Assembly: GCA_029851415.1 (NCBI GenBank)
Contig: CM056742.1
Location: 154,199,121-154,263,120 of the forward strand
Length of the DNA stretch: 64,000 nucleotides
Direction of reading: 5' to 3'
Source of the DNA: Eretmocerus hayati
Lineage: Eukaryota > Arthropoda > Insecta > Hymenoptera > Aphelinidae
Numbering within the stretch: the first letter of the stretch is position 1; every line of letters begins with the position of its first letter. Both the position numbers and the translations under genes were made by a program. The notes under the pieces are model-generated. The model was not told where the DNA came from, searched no databases, and saw nothing but the letters and a program-made list of their open reading frames with translations. Below, piece after piece: positions 22,696 to 34,970 of the stretch.

Positions 22696-25600
22696 CTAGA
22701 GTTGCAATTTACGTGAGTATCGAATGAATTTTGAAAGAAAGTATGTGTATTTTAATGAAATAGTATGCCTGATTCAACTCATTGGTAAGAAATTCGTTTG
22801 ATCAGTAGCTCGATTTTTGGGTGAAATATGTCTCATTTATCACTAATAGACGAGTTTTAGATTGTTCCCAAAATTTTTTGGATACGTTTCTTGAATTGAA
22901 ATTTTGCCGGAAATGATTTTTTGGAGATTGGATCTCAATGAGAATCCTTTGATTGGTTTCTCCCAAGTTGAGATCAAGTGGGCATGTTTATGATTCACTC
23001 GACATGGGCAATTATTTAAGGGTAATCTTTACCAATCTTAGAGAAATTTTAGAGTTTTTCAACAGCCTCAAAATAGGGTATTGATGGCTAAAATATTTTC
23101 GTTAAACGAGAGCCAAAAGTTATCCAGTCATTCTTCAGTTTCATGAAAAGGAGAATAATCAAACAAAAGAGGAAGGGATAGATGAAACTACTCGAGAGTC
23201 ATTTTTTCTTACTGAAATACTAATCAAAATTGACTTAAATTCCTGCCAACGAGATATTCAAGTTTTGACCGTATCTCGTGTCACAGACCTGACAAATACG
23301 TAAATTAGAAACCCATTTTGCATCGATCAAAAGTAATCTTCATATAATTGACGTGAAAAGCTCTGAATAAGATGATAGATAAAACCAATTGAATCTTGAC
23401 TTACAACTACCATAGCCTCTAATTGAAATCAGGGTTTGGCACGAAACTGATTTTTGAATTTCGGTTCCTCTCGGATCGGGGGGGGGGGGGGGGGGGTGAA
23501 ACTTCTGTGATAATTTTGGAATTGATCTCCATTCATCTTGAATGCACAGCAACAAAATTATCGGTTACATTTCCAAAATTATCACAGAAGTTTGACCCCC
23601 CAACCCGAAACGAACCGAAATTCAAAAATTAGTTTCGTGTCAAACCCTGATTGAAATTTATCGCTATATCCACTAACTCCAAGATAATTCTATTATGAAT
23701 ATCAACTTGGATCAATAGAAATCATTGGACACGAGATCATTTCAAACTCTGAAATAAATTTTTTTTTTCTCGTCGAGGATTTGAGATATCGATCAATTAA
23801 GCTCGCTAAAAGAGAACTTTTTAAATATAGCTCAAGTTGAGAATGCGAGTTTGAAAAACTAACCAAGAATCCACGAGTTCGTCGTATCTTTTACGCCAGA
23901 AGCTTTGTATTTGTAGGCGTAAAACATCGTCGATTCCGTTGCCAGCTAAACGTATAGTTATTTCGGTGCTCAAGGGGCCGATCATCATATTTTCTCCCAC
24001 GTATCATTGAATCAAGTTCAGGATACGAAAATTTTATCGGCCTCGTCTCGAATCAAAATCTTGAGATTCGGTCAACGGGCCAAGAATTTTTAAATCTTCG
24101 CGGTCAGAGCTTGCATGACCGCGGTCAAGCATACAAAATCAAAATCTTCATCGACAACATAAAATTCTTCGTCGATCTGGCAATTACAATGGAAAATCTT
24201 TACGGAGGATTTTTAACGTTCGCAAGCTCGTTATTCGAATTCAAGCTTGCAAGCACACATTAAATAATGTCATACAAAGCTTGCGTAAGGAAAGCTCTCT
24301 CATCGTTGACGACGACGACGACGACGGCGTTCTCATTTCGCGTTTCTTTCGGCGCACTCTTTCTCGACACTCACTTCATCTTACACACACACACTCACAC
24401 AAATATATGCATACACCCAGACAGGCACGAAAATGCTCTCTAAAGCTTGGGCAGTGCGCCGCTAAGAATATCATGACCTGCACGCATTCGAGATGTGGCG
24501 TTTGGGAGTTTTATTATTATAGCCGATCGGACAGCGCCTACGAAAGTGTGTTGGTGAATATATATAAGACAGAATAAGTGAGTGAGTGAGACTTTTGGCT
24601 AACAATAGCCGGTGCTTGCAAGCTCTCTTTCTTTCTCTGTCTTTCATGTGGTTTGTTGTAAGCTTTGCTGCTGTGCACAAGTCGCAATCCGTTGCGTAAT
24701 CGACGAGAAAAGAGATGAAAATCGAGGATAGAGTTTTACTGAAAAATTTTCGAGAATGTGTAACGCTCGCACCCGCGCAACCGAGATATTGTTTCTTTGG
24801 ACGAACGAGTATATTTCCGGGCGAGCGAGTTTTATTTAGGGACGCGTGACATCGAGATCTGGAGATGGTCTCACTGGACCGTTAGCTTTACACTCATTTC
24901 TCAATGTCATTCACAGGTTTCTCTGGCGTTTAGATTTTGGAAGATGTTGACTCGTCCGCATTGGAATTTTGTGAATTATTGAACGTTTCAAGATGAATCA
25001 GAGGTAATTTAAGTGAATAGTGAGGCACGAGATTGGTATGCGATCGTTACATCTTGCATCGATTATCCGGTGAATGAACTGAACTTGTTCTACAAAATTC
25101 TCATGATTACTTGGCGATACAGATATGCTGCTTGAATTAATTGGAACTGGAAGAAAGAATGTATGTGCAGTTTTGTCCAAAAAATTGTAGGGTTTCAATT
25201 CAAAACTACGATTGGACAAAAAGTACAATTTCCGCAGTAGTCCAGGACAGCATTAATTTTAGTCACTGAATATCTTTAGATTCATCAAAATAGCAGCATC
25301 ATCCGATTTTAGAATCGCGTTTCCTCGAAAGCTCAGAGCTTGCAAGCTCTCAAAAAGATCGAGGAGGTAGTAAAGTCTAGAATCGGTATCTCCCTTGGCG
25401 ATTTTGGAGCTTCAAATATCGTGTCAAGTTGGAATGGGCATATATAGCCGTCATCTTTGCCGTAAATCGCGTTCATCATTCAAGAAACTCGCTCAACACG
25501 CTTGGATAATATAGTAATAGTTTCATCGTCGTAGTCGTTAAGACAGCATGTGTCGAGAAAAGGTGCGCGCAACTCTCGATTTCGGGTGTCTCAAAATAGA

Positions 25601-27216
25601 AGCCGCGTAAAGCTCGGCCAGTGGTTTCTTGAGCGAGTGAAACGGAGACAGAGAGCTTTTTCTTGTGGCCACAAGCTTTTTATGTTATATATACCTGCGC
25701 CCGCGCCTTGAATCGTTCCGTCCGAAAGCTTCTACTATTTCACTGCGCGAACGACCCTACATCTTTCCAAAAGCTTCTAATCAAGATCGCATTCCGATTG
25801 TCTCTTTAGAGATGAACTTTTTGGACGATGCTCGATCGGCCTCGTTTTGCGCTAAATTCAGTTGGAGCTTTGCAAGCTCATTTGGTTATGTTCGTTCCAG
25901 GTGATTCAAAATTTTAATACATCTGTTCACCGATATATCGCAAGCTTTTCGATTTGACATTGGATTTTGATAAACTATTTTCAATCGAAGAGGAAATTGA
26001 TATGGAAAGTTGGAGTCAGTTAAACATATTTGGATATGGGACTACTTCCTGCGTTGAAACGAAGGTAGTGAACTTGGTAATGATTCTCGTTCGTCTTTTG
26101 GACGAGCTAATTTTCCTAGTCTATCCAGTCGATTATCAATTTATATGTACTACGGATCCAGTAATTCTATATTTTGTCATCTATGAGATGAATCTGTCGG
26201 CTAGAATGGAACGATAGACTTGGAGAAATCCGACGCACTTTATTTTTCAATTCAAGGGGCATTAATATTATCAAAAAACAACCAATTTGAACAGTTATCG
26301 GATCCATCATTTTTTTCGTTCATTCCTTCTAATTTTGAATTTTGAAGAATCTTGTCTCTTTATGGAATCAACATTTTCCACGATCCTACCGACAGCTGCC
26401 GACTTTAGAATCTCGAAAATTGGCCACGCGACAAATGCCAATCGGTTGTGTCACTTGGCAGATGCAAAGCTATTACGACTTTTGCACGGAGCGTAACATC
26501 AGACGTACGAATGAAAATGTGTGTTATAGATGCGCACAACGTATAGACGTACAAAATTTTCGTGAGATCAACATCGGCATCACACAGAAAGCGCGGGTTG
26601 CGCCAAGATTTGAAAAAGGAGCCTTCGACACAGCGCCTGCGGTAAGCCGATATCGCAAGTTCTCGAATTCCCGCAACGCCATCGAAACGTTTATGCACCA
26701 CCAAATCGGCCCGCGCACGAAAATCTATTTTCGATCTTTCTCATCGGCCTCTCTGAACATCTCAAGAAGAGATAAATTTCAAGGTGTTCATTCATACACA
26801 TCTCTACACATCGTACATCGTCGTCGTCGTCGTCAAATAAAAAGAGATTTTCATATCGTCGCGGCACAGATCCAGAGTAAGAAATAGAGACGAAGAAACG
26901 GAGACCGGGTTACATAATTCAATTCTACAGCCGGGCAAAACCGCGGAAGCCGAGCCCATATAAATTTAGATCGGCCTCGGGTCGTATAGCAGAAGATTTT
27001 TGGACAAGCTCGAAACGTCATCACGGATAAACGGGGCAAAACTCTATTAGACCATCGGACTATTGCGTAAAGCTTCCTTACAGAGCTTTCACTCGCGGCA
27101 AATTCAAAATTTTCAAACTCGTAAAGTGCAAGGTATCCGGCAGATTTGAACAAAAAAAATTGTTGATGATCGAACGCGAAAGTACAAGAATATAAAAAAT
27201 GAGAAATTTTACATAC
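22696..27216 (-). other. Mhc intron 2 (4.5 kb) between the ATG exon and cluster 3
   Basis: This long intron holds a MITE-like element at 23428-23651, a short GAC trinucleotide run near 24307-24325 and a CGT run near 26817-26835. An open frame of 181 codons on the plus strand at 26342-26887 shows no family resemblance and I do not call it a gene. Large early introns of muscle genes often hold enhancers, but I see no specific site I can support. Confidence 0.6.
23428..23651. repeat. MITE-like inverted repeat with a 20-base poly-G run, in Mhc intron 2
   Basis: Arms of roughly 90 bases are inverted copies: ATCAGGGTTTGGCACGAAAC at the left is mirrored at the right end by CAAACCCTGAT with a few mismatches. 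The left arm contains an uninterrupted run of 20 G (23477-23496); the matching place in the right arm has only six C. No coding sequence. Confidence 0.75.
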
Positions 27217-27420
27217 CTCACCACCAGGCAGACCAACGGAGACGAGGTCACCCTTGGTGCCCTTGATCTCTCCAAGAAGGTATCCTTCCTTTTCATCAGG
27301 AATCCAGCAGGCCTTTTTCGCATCGTAGGGTTTCGTCTGGTCGATTCTCTTTTGTTCGAGCGAGACGTACAGGTATGGGGTCGGATCCGCATCCTCGTCC
27401 TGCTTCGGTGGAGCCGGCAT
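27217..27420 (-). CDS. Mhc: Mhc exon 2: start codon and N-terminal region (residues 1-68)
   Basis: The ATG at 27420 opens MPAPPKQDEDADPTPYLYVS, the typical insect muscle myosin N-terminus. It continues through the first part of the SH3-like N-terminal subdomain (WIPDEKEGYLLGEIKGTKGD) to GGE. The donor is GAG|GTATGT at 27216, phase 0. The exon is 204 bases, 68 whole codons. No in-frame upstream ATG extends the match. The start is certain from homology; where the 5' UTR begins is not. Confidence 0.97.
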
Positions 27421-27484
27421 TTTGCTACTTTCTTTTTTTTTTATCTACTTCACAAACCCGCTCGATCAAAAAATCACTATATCG

Positions 27485-27494
27485 TTATTTTTAA
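27485..27494. promoter_or_regulatory. MEF2-type motif near the Mhc start codon
   Basis: TTATTTTTAA fits the MEF2 consensus YTAWWWWTAR and lies about 65 bases before the ATG. MEF2 drives Mhc transcription in Drosophila muscle. In AT-rich DNA a chance match is easy, and the position inside a probable UTR is not typical. Confidence 0.2.
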
Positions 27495-27626
27495 AAAAAA
27501 AGCTCTCGTCCACTGGTTACACTATCCCAGCTACAGCGTCGTTTTCAATCTTTTTTTCTTTTACTAGTTCGATGCAGGAGTCCGACAGCCAAATGTACTG
27601 TCTTATAAGTCAGCCACTATCTTCTT

Positions 27627-27634
27627 CTTTTATA
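27627..27634 (-). promoter_or_regulatory. Candidate TATA box for a proximal Mhc start
   Basis: On the minus strand TATAAAAG lies about 207 bases before the ATG, which would place a start near 27600 and give an unspliced 5' UTR of about 180 bases. An acceptor-like CGTCCACAG further upstream (near 27806) would instead make this region a spliced 5' UTR. I cannot choose between them from sequence. Confidence 0.3.
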
Positions 27635-30231
27635 ACAATATATGAATTGTTAATCTTCGTTCTTTGTCGTGGGTCCGGTAGACCCGGTCGTGCGGCGACT
27701 GGCTGACCCGCTGACCAGCTTATTACTCTACTATCCTTTCCACCTTGTAAGCCTGATGTGGGCTATACTTGTTTCGGCGGCGGACGGACTGCTTCTGCGG
27801 CGGCCCTGTGGACGTAACAAGACACACGGTTATTCGTAATGAGCGCCGCGCGCAACAATATGGCCGACAAAATTGGCTCCCTCTCTTCCCCCCTATCCCC
27901 TTTAATCCCCTACCTACTCAGACCGATCCCAAAATTTCCGAGCGTAGGCGCGAGAGTTTCCCCTACTTTTCTTTCTTTAAGCTTTCGCGTTTTCTGCCCC
28001 CTACTCTAAAAATTTACCACCCCCCAAGAGACGAGTGGGTCCTCGACGTTTTAGATTTTGATAATTTTGGCAAGGTGGAACCGAGTGGAATGTTGAGAAT
28101 TTCAAATTTTAGCGACTCGAGGCGCCCCTGAGCGTGCAACTACGAGACCGCCCCCGCGATATAGAGGATTCAAATCTACGAGATACGGACTTTTTTGTGA
28201 CGTAGCTGCTGGGTTAGAAACTTAATGTACCGTTTTGAGTTTGTGGGTTGAGCCAAGGTTACATAAACCGGGTAAAGTTGGGTGATTATCATTTTCTGAG
28301 CAGATTGTGACCAGCGTTCGGTACTGGGTGATAGCGTAAAACTGATCATTAAAAGTTATTTCTTCAAAATCAAGATCACAAACTTTGGAAAGATGCATTC
28401 AAACAGATCCAAGACTGCCAAATTGCTGACTTCTCGAGAAGGAAAAAGCTCATCCGACAGTTTGTGATATTCTGATGAAGATTGCTACTCTCGAATGCGA
28501 TTTTCCGGTTACCATGATAAGAAAACATAGCTCTACTGTCAGTGCTTGAACGTCCATTTCAGGCGACAAGCATCCATCGCCTCGCTCGGGAAATAAATTG
28601 TCTCGTCGTGGCAAGTGGTTGTAGTTTCACACAAAAATGATGGAATGGACTGATTTTTTTGAAAAAATTTTTGGGAAAAGATTGTAGTCACATATATCTA
28701 TTGCGGGCGAGAGGCCATTCAATTGACTCCGCTTCGCTCGGGAAGTAAAATGCACCTGTCTTGTGCAAGTACGGCTTTTCAGGGATTTAAGACTCAATTC
28801 CCTAGCTTTGCTCAAAAATCAAGTTTTCACTAGTGTTTGAAAATGACATACGCACATGAGACAGAAGAATGAATTGGTTCTCAATGATGATTTTATGGTT
28901 TTTAAGGATGAAAATTTGTCGTGAAAAATATGAGAAATCAGCTTTCACACAGTTCACGAATTACTCTACAAAATCACAATTCTACGGTAACGATTATATC
29001 TAAGGAATTCGACAGGCTAAATGGTTTCTCTACGTGACTCCGTGGAAGCTATATTTGGAGCAAACAGTTAGGACAGTTATAGAGTCGAATTAAATGCTCA
29101 CATCATAAATAGAATCTGTAAGTAGGGCAACTTCCTCGTTTTCGTCTTAGAACACCATCAAATCTGAGGCGTAGGAAAATTTTGGTTACAGTGAATAATA
29201 ATTTTCATCATTCTTGAATTTTCAATTTTGATCAAACGTTTTTCTTCAAATAGTATTCTTTGAAAACTTTCAATTTGATTCGAGTCTTGATATATACCAA
29301 TATCCAATCTCTTCTAATCTATTACAGATTGAACAGACAGGTCCTCCGTTAGAAAAATTCATCATGACCTTTTTCCTGAATCTTGGTGTCGCTGAAGCAC
29401 TTTTCAGAATTACATGCGGTTTCGAATGTTCCAAAAAATTATTCACTCGTATTTTCAAAAACAAAGAGTTTAGGGTAGAATGTACGGATCGAGCTTTATT
29501 GAATTAAATCACGTAAAAAGTTTGACAACCGTCAAAGTTTTGGCCCCTAACATCAGGAGTGGAAAAGGGAATATTCCGTGGAACTTGCACCAATGATCAC
29601 AATCTAAGCTCACTTCAAGAAAAGATAATCTTCAAATCATCACCAAGTGTCAACCACAAACTTCGTCGAAGCTATTCTCAACTCCACCAAAGTAAAGTCC
29701 CACGCAAACTTGGCTCGCACAATTTCCAAAACGGGGATTCCAGCAGCTTACAGCACAAAAAACTTCCCGGCACTCACGTTCCACCGCAGCTTTCGAAGAT
29801 AGATTCAAAAATTTTTCTTTTTCTTTCACCAAGTGTCCATCAATCAAACATCACACACAACAGCTGATCGGACCTGCAATAATAGCACACACTTGTTCCT
29901 TGCTCCTTTCTGTCCGAATAGTACACTTGAGTTGCGCGCGCGTCTCGAGCTTGCAAAACGAGCTTGCAATGCTCGCCCCGCCTTCTTCGAACGACTCGTG
30001 TCTCGGGTTTCCTCTGATGAGCCACGTCACCCGATTACCGCACAGCTTTCCCTTTTTTACAGGGTGTAAAATTTAATTTTTCCGCACTCCTCGTTATCAC
30101 ACGACATCATTTACAGATATAATAGATTAGAGAGCTTTTCAACCTCGCGGGCTTTTTAAAATGAATAAAAAGATTATATGGATACACGCGGTGTATAGAA
30201 TGAAAATTTACACACGCGCTTAGCACTTACG

Positions 30232-30290
30232 TTGGTGAGCCGTTCTGTCGGGCGATCGAGTCGAGCCTCCCAATATAAGCGCGTGCAACG
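30232..30290 (-). promoter_or_regulatory. Possible non-coding Mhc exon 1 and promoter
   Basis: Reading the minus strand, a GC-rich stretch ends in a strong donor, CACCAAC|GTAAGTG, with the intron starting at 30231. A TATATTG string lies about 45 bases before the donor. Insect Mhc genes usually have a short untranslated first exon separated from the ATG exon by a long intron, and the 2.8-kb distance fits. The TATA-to-donor distance leaves only a very short exon, so the start may be further upstream. Confidence 0.3.
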
Positions 30291-33200
30291 TGATCCTAAC
30301 GTGTAACGCGAGGCGGGATTGGGTGCAAGCCCGGGCCAATAGCGGGGCAGCGAAATTTGCTTAGCCGGTCTACCATTTTAGGCGGACGGCGGCCCGTCGA
30401 CGAAAGTGTGACACTCATCGGGGTGGGCGCCGCCGCCACCGCCGCTGGATGCGCTTGCGCGAAATTTCGTGAGCTTTCCAAAACTTTGAGTACGGGAAAG
30501 ATGAAAAGTGAGAAAAAGATAGAATGAGATGTGCGTGAGCTTGCGATGTTCACTCTTTGGGCTACGAGCAAACCGAACGGCTTGTTGGAAATTCACGGAT
30601 ACTATAGTACGTAATTTAGTGGGAGGTAGACTGTGAGCTTTTGCATTGAGAATTTTGACGTAGATCCAATTGTGAGAGCTTTCAAGTATAAGCTTAGCTC
30701 TCAGACGGCTATTATCAACATCTGGTCACTCTCAATGATAAAAAAATTACGGGGATCGACCGATTGATGAAACGTCAACCCTAAACACAGGCTACAGAGT
30801 CCACATTAACAGTCAAAATTCATTCATTTTTGTTGGTTGAAATCTTGAAATACGTAAGTCATGGAGGAACTCCTGATCTTACTACGTTAGTATTCTTCTT
30901 GCACTTGATGGAAAACTCAATTTTCTTGTATAGGCTAAGTAATCTTGGAAAAGTTTTTATTCCAACGGGTTTCGAGGACATTGTTCACTTATTGGGTAAG
31001 TTCCCTTACTACACAAGTGACCTTGTGTATCGCATCGCATTTTGAATCTTTTTGGCGTCATTCTAATGCATTATTTTCTCTCAGATTTACAAAAAATGAA
31101 AGATTTGATAGAGATTCGCGAACCTGATATTTGTAAAAGTCAAGTAAGAAAATTCTGGCTGCTTAGGCAGAAAAACAGAATTTGTTCTCACATTGAGTCC
31201 TCGTCCACAACACTTTTACTCCGAAATATCGGGTAACGAAAGCGAAAAAACGAATTTCAAAGTTCATTCCTCCATGAGCTATTTGAAGAGTTGTATCCGC
31301 GAAATGAGAAAAGAAAAATAACTCCAGGCTGAACTTTAGAAATCTCCAAATATCAACTTGTGGAAGGCATTCACAGATCAAAGTCTATGGGAACCCATGT
31401 AATTACATTACATTATAATTGATGGAAGAAATTTCCAACTAAATGCAAGAGCACTCTTTGAGATTAATTTGGCGCTGTACTTGCAGCCGTAGTCGCTATT
31501 TTTGAGGCTATTGGAGATTTTTCCCACGGTGTACTTGATCCATCCCTGTTGAAAATAAATTTCTACTAGGGATCGAATATTACAATCCGTCTACTTTGAC
31601 AGCACTTGAAAGAATCAATGTACTTTTTTGTAATACAAAGTCACTTCTTGATGGAAGGTGACCATTGATTTTCTACGAAACTGAAACATTTTCCAACTAC
31701 AATAATTATGAATTATCAAAAAAAGATGGTTACCTGACTAATTATTGCTAGACTAAACTACATATGTATATACACGGAAATATGTGAATAAGACATTTCT
31801 ACTCATTGAATATCATTCAAAGTCGAAATTTCCTATACTTCCAATGGTACGTCATCTTACGTAAAATCTCCAAGAGTCATACCTATCCAATATTTTCCAT
31901 TTTTGACAAACACAAAGTTTTACTATGGTTTCCTCCCACCTCTGGCTGCTCTGGATGATTCTCATAATTACCCAAGTAAACGTAATTTTTGGCGCTAGAA
32001 GTGAAGTTATGCAGTGACCGATATGACGAGCATAAACACTTCCGAGTTCGTCACACATCAAGTATTTAACATTTAATTTGAATGTAGCACAACATCAAAG
32101 AGCAAAATGTACAACTTCTTCTTAATGACATTGGCTTCAATAGAAAGAAGTCGAACAATAGAGGCAATAGTTCAGTGTAGAGCCAATCGAGAAGTATTTG
32201 GGTGACCTTAAAATATTTTCAGGAAGACCCACGAGCGTCGGAGGAGTAAATCAATGTTAGAATTTGTCTTCATTAGATAAGCACAGCGTAAAAGATACGA
32301 TTTCACGCGACTTTAACTCTTGCATGTAAAATTGATTACTCAGTCGAGCTTTCATGTAAATCGTATGTGATCAAGTTATATCCGTGGCACTTTACTTAAG
32401 TTATGAAGTGAATTATGTATCTGATGAATAAAGCAAACCCCAAATACCATACATTTGAAAAAGGTAAACGAGATTGATGACGTAAAATCAGTTTCATGGT
32501 CTGTGGTTAAGTAATTCTGTATAAGAACCTACAAAGGCGATTGAGGGCTTTTAATAACCCGCAGACCTTTACGAGATTCAACGACCTAAATTTTGTGTCT
32601 CATTCATTTTTCGAATGTTCTTCACGAAGAATATCATTTCATTTTTCGAGATATTTTTACTTCCAAATTGGATCCCTAACTTCAGTGAGACCCGACATTT
32701 TTTTCTTTGTGAATTAGGATCATCTTCGGAGGTCGTCAAGTTTCTTTGTTAAATTTTGTGCCATAACTCTCTGATAACTATAGTTTCTCTATCACCTTAA
32801 GTTTCTCGCAATAGGGAGAAACGCTTTGTCGTGGATATACAGTATCTGGAACCTCAGCTTCCTCTTGTTGAGTTATAATACATTATAACAATGTTTGCTA
32901 TGTACTTTTTGGATGCGCTCCAATGTTATTCGAATAAAAAAAGATAGGCCTTTTTTTCGAACCCCGGGAAGCGAAAATTCTCGAAGTGTATGTCAATCGA
33001 TTTTAACCGACAGGTATTGGATTCACGAATTCACTCGAACCTGGGATGTGAACCTGAAGCGTTCAGGAATTATTCCCTGCAAAAATTTTCATGATATAGT
33101 TTTCGTTGGCATTTAATCACGGTTCAAGACAACTGTGTTAAGCACGGATGGACATTTTACCGGTGAATCTCAATGACGAGCAATAGCTTCAAATTGTACA

Positions 33201-34839
33201 GAGATCAAGGTTCCATCTCGGTTCCATGCGAGGATGGTCTTAGTTTCATGAGAAATGAACAAAGTTCAACAACTTTGAGGATCAAGAAAAATGTATATCC
33301 TACGGATATGTTTCTTATTCCTGCACCAAAATGAAGAATTGTTCATAGATAGGACTTGATAGAACATTCCTACCCCTGTTGAAAAGCCAATTCATACATC
33401 AATTTAGCCAACACAGCAAAAAAGATTTCTTGAGATCTCATATTTTTCGAAATAGTTCTTTCTCAAATATAGAAACGAAAACAAGCGACTTTTCGCATTA
33501 TGAGAAGTTGCCTCTCAAAACGAAGAACCGCTTTTCATAATGAGAGAAAACTTTTCTCAAATCATCACCACGAGAGGAAATTCGAAAGTGACAGAACGTA
33601 GGGGTTATGATATCACGGCAAACTGTCAAGATGATAGCTTTAATATGCTATATTGCATGCAGAAAGGGCTTTTCACTGAAACACCGATGCTCTACCTTCC
33701 AAAATACGCACGAATATATTAAACCAAAATGCATTAGGGTCTTGAGTTAACAATGATTGGTACAATTTCTTAATTTGTACCTAAATTATATTCGAAATAG
33801 AATTAATTATTGCACCACGCAAACATTTCAAAATCACGGACTTAGAAATCTAGCCGAAAGTAAACATAGTCTACAGAGTTCAGTTTTCCCTTAGTCTCGG
33901 GTGTGGAATCCCATTCCTCAAATCAAAAGATTTTATTCATCATTCTAAGAAATTTCTCGTCCAAGAAATGAAAAATTGTTCAAAATTACACGCACTAAGA
34001 ACGAGAGAAAAACTTTCTCTTTTGAGGAATCCTTTCTGCTGTGAACTACTAAGCAATGCGATCTGGAGTTGAGAAGTAATAAGGAAGCAGCTGTTCCCGC
34101 GTTCATCATTTCTAATGCCAAGTCCGGATTCCACCAATAGTGATCGTTAATCATGAGAGACTTTTCATGAAATATTCGGGTAAATATCGCGTTTCATAAT
34201 TAGTTTCAGAAGTCGTTGGTATCTCTTCATTAAAATTTAGAGTAATTAGTATTAAAAATTGCCTCAGCAAGGTAATCTGTGTGCACGGCATGAGGGTTGT
34301 CTAAGTTATGCGTATCTTGGATTACTTCCAGCTACTCGATCCATCACGGACAAGCCAATGTTCCGTGAACACATAACATCCGGGGTTATGCGGGTACGTG
34401 CAACTTTTTCGTGAAGACCAACGGACGCTTCCTTGCGCCGTGTACTACTTATATAGATAGTACTCCTCAATCGCTACGTTCATCGACGCGGAATATGAAT
34501 GGCGCGTTGTGAGCCTGTTGAAGAAAGACATTTTTTTCTATGATACTCTAAAGACGATCAATGTCACATTTTGAGTACTCTTGAGGGACAAATTTTTCAA
34601 AGTTGCGTGTGGATTTCATTGACTTCACAAAATTGCGGTTCAATTTTTTCCTTCCTTCAGTTCAGTAAGGAAAAGTCTCCGTAGACAGCCATCACAGAAT
34701 GGGTAGTGTCAGATTCATTCAAGAAGAGTCGGTCACCTACCGACTAGAACCCTTCCCCAAAGGAAAAGGGAACGAAAATTACCACGCAATAGGACTCATA
34801 AGCGCAGAGGCGAACAGGATAGTACAATGTATCTTTTGC

Positions 34840-34970
34840 TACGTGCTGGGGCAGAAGACTAGGAAGAGAAAGTTGTCGAGCTCCCAGGACCCAAGGAATC
34901 CCTTGCCGGAAGGCTGGAGCCGGCGACCCGTCACTCTCCGAGGATCCGGAATCCCTCTTTCAAAACGTGC
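34840..34970 (-). repeat. Fragment of the tandem-monomer repeat family found at 49.2-50.4 kb
   Basis: Read on the minus strand this segment contains CAGCCTTCCGGCAAGGG followed by a TCCTGGGAG block and ACGAC-like ends. It matches the plus-strand block around 49750, which reads CAGCCTTCCAGCAAGGGG. It is therefore a second, inverted locus of the same family. Confidence 0.55.

Larger units (their letters stand above)
27421..30231 (-). other. Probable Mhc 5' UTR and intron 1 region
   Basis: No coding sequence is recognised. There is GC-rich sequence near 27660-27850 and a pair of similar segments at about 28570-28620 and 28725-28775, each with CGCTCGGGAA followed by TAAA and then a GTGCAAGT-like or GGCAAGT string. 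The rest is unremarkable. Confidence 0.5.

Noticed and set aside
26342..26887. A 181-codon open frame on the plus strand
   Set aside because: It lies inside Mhc intron 2, shows no domain or family resemblance, and has unrelated open frames overlapping it on both strands.
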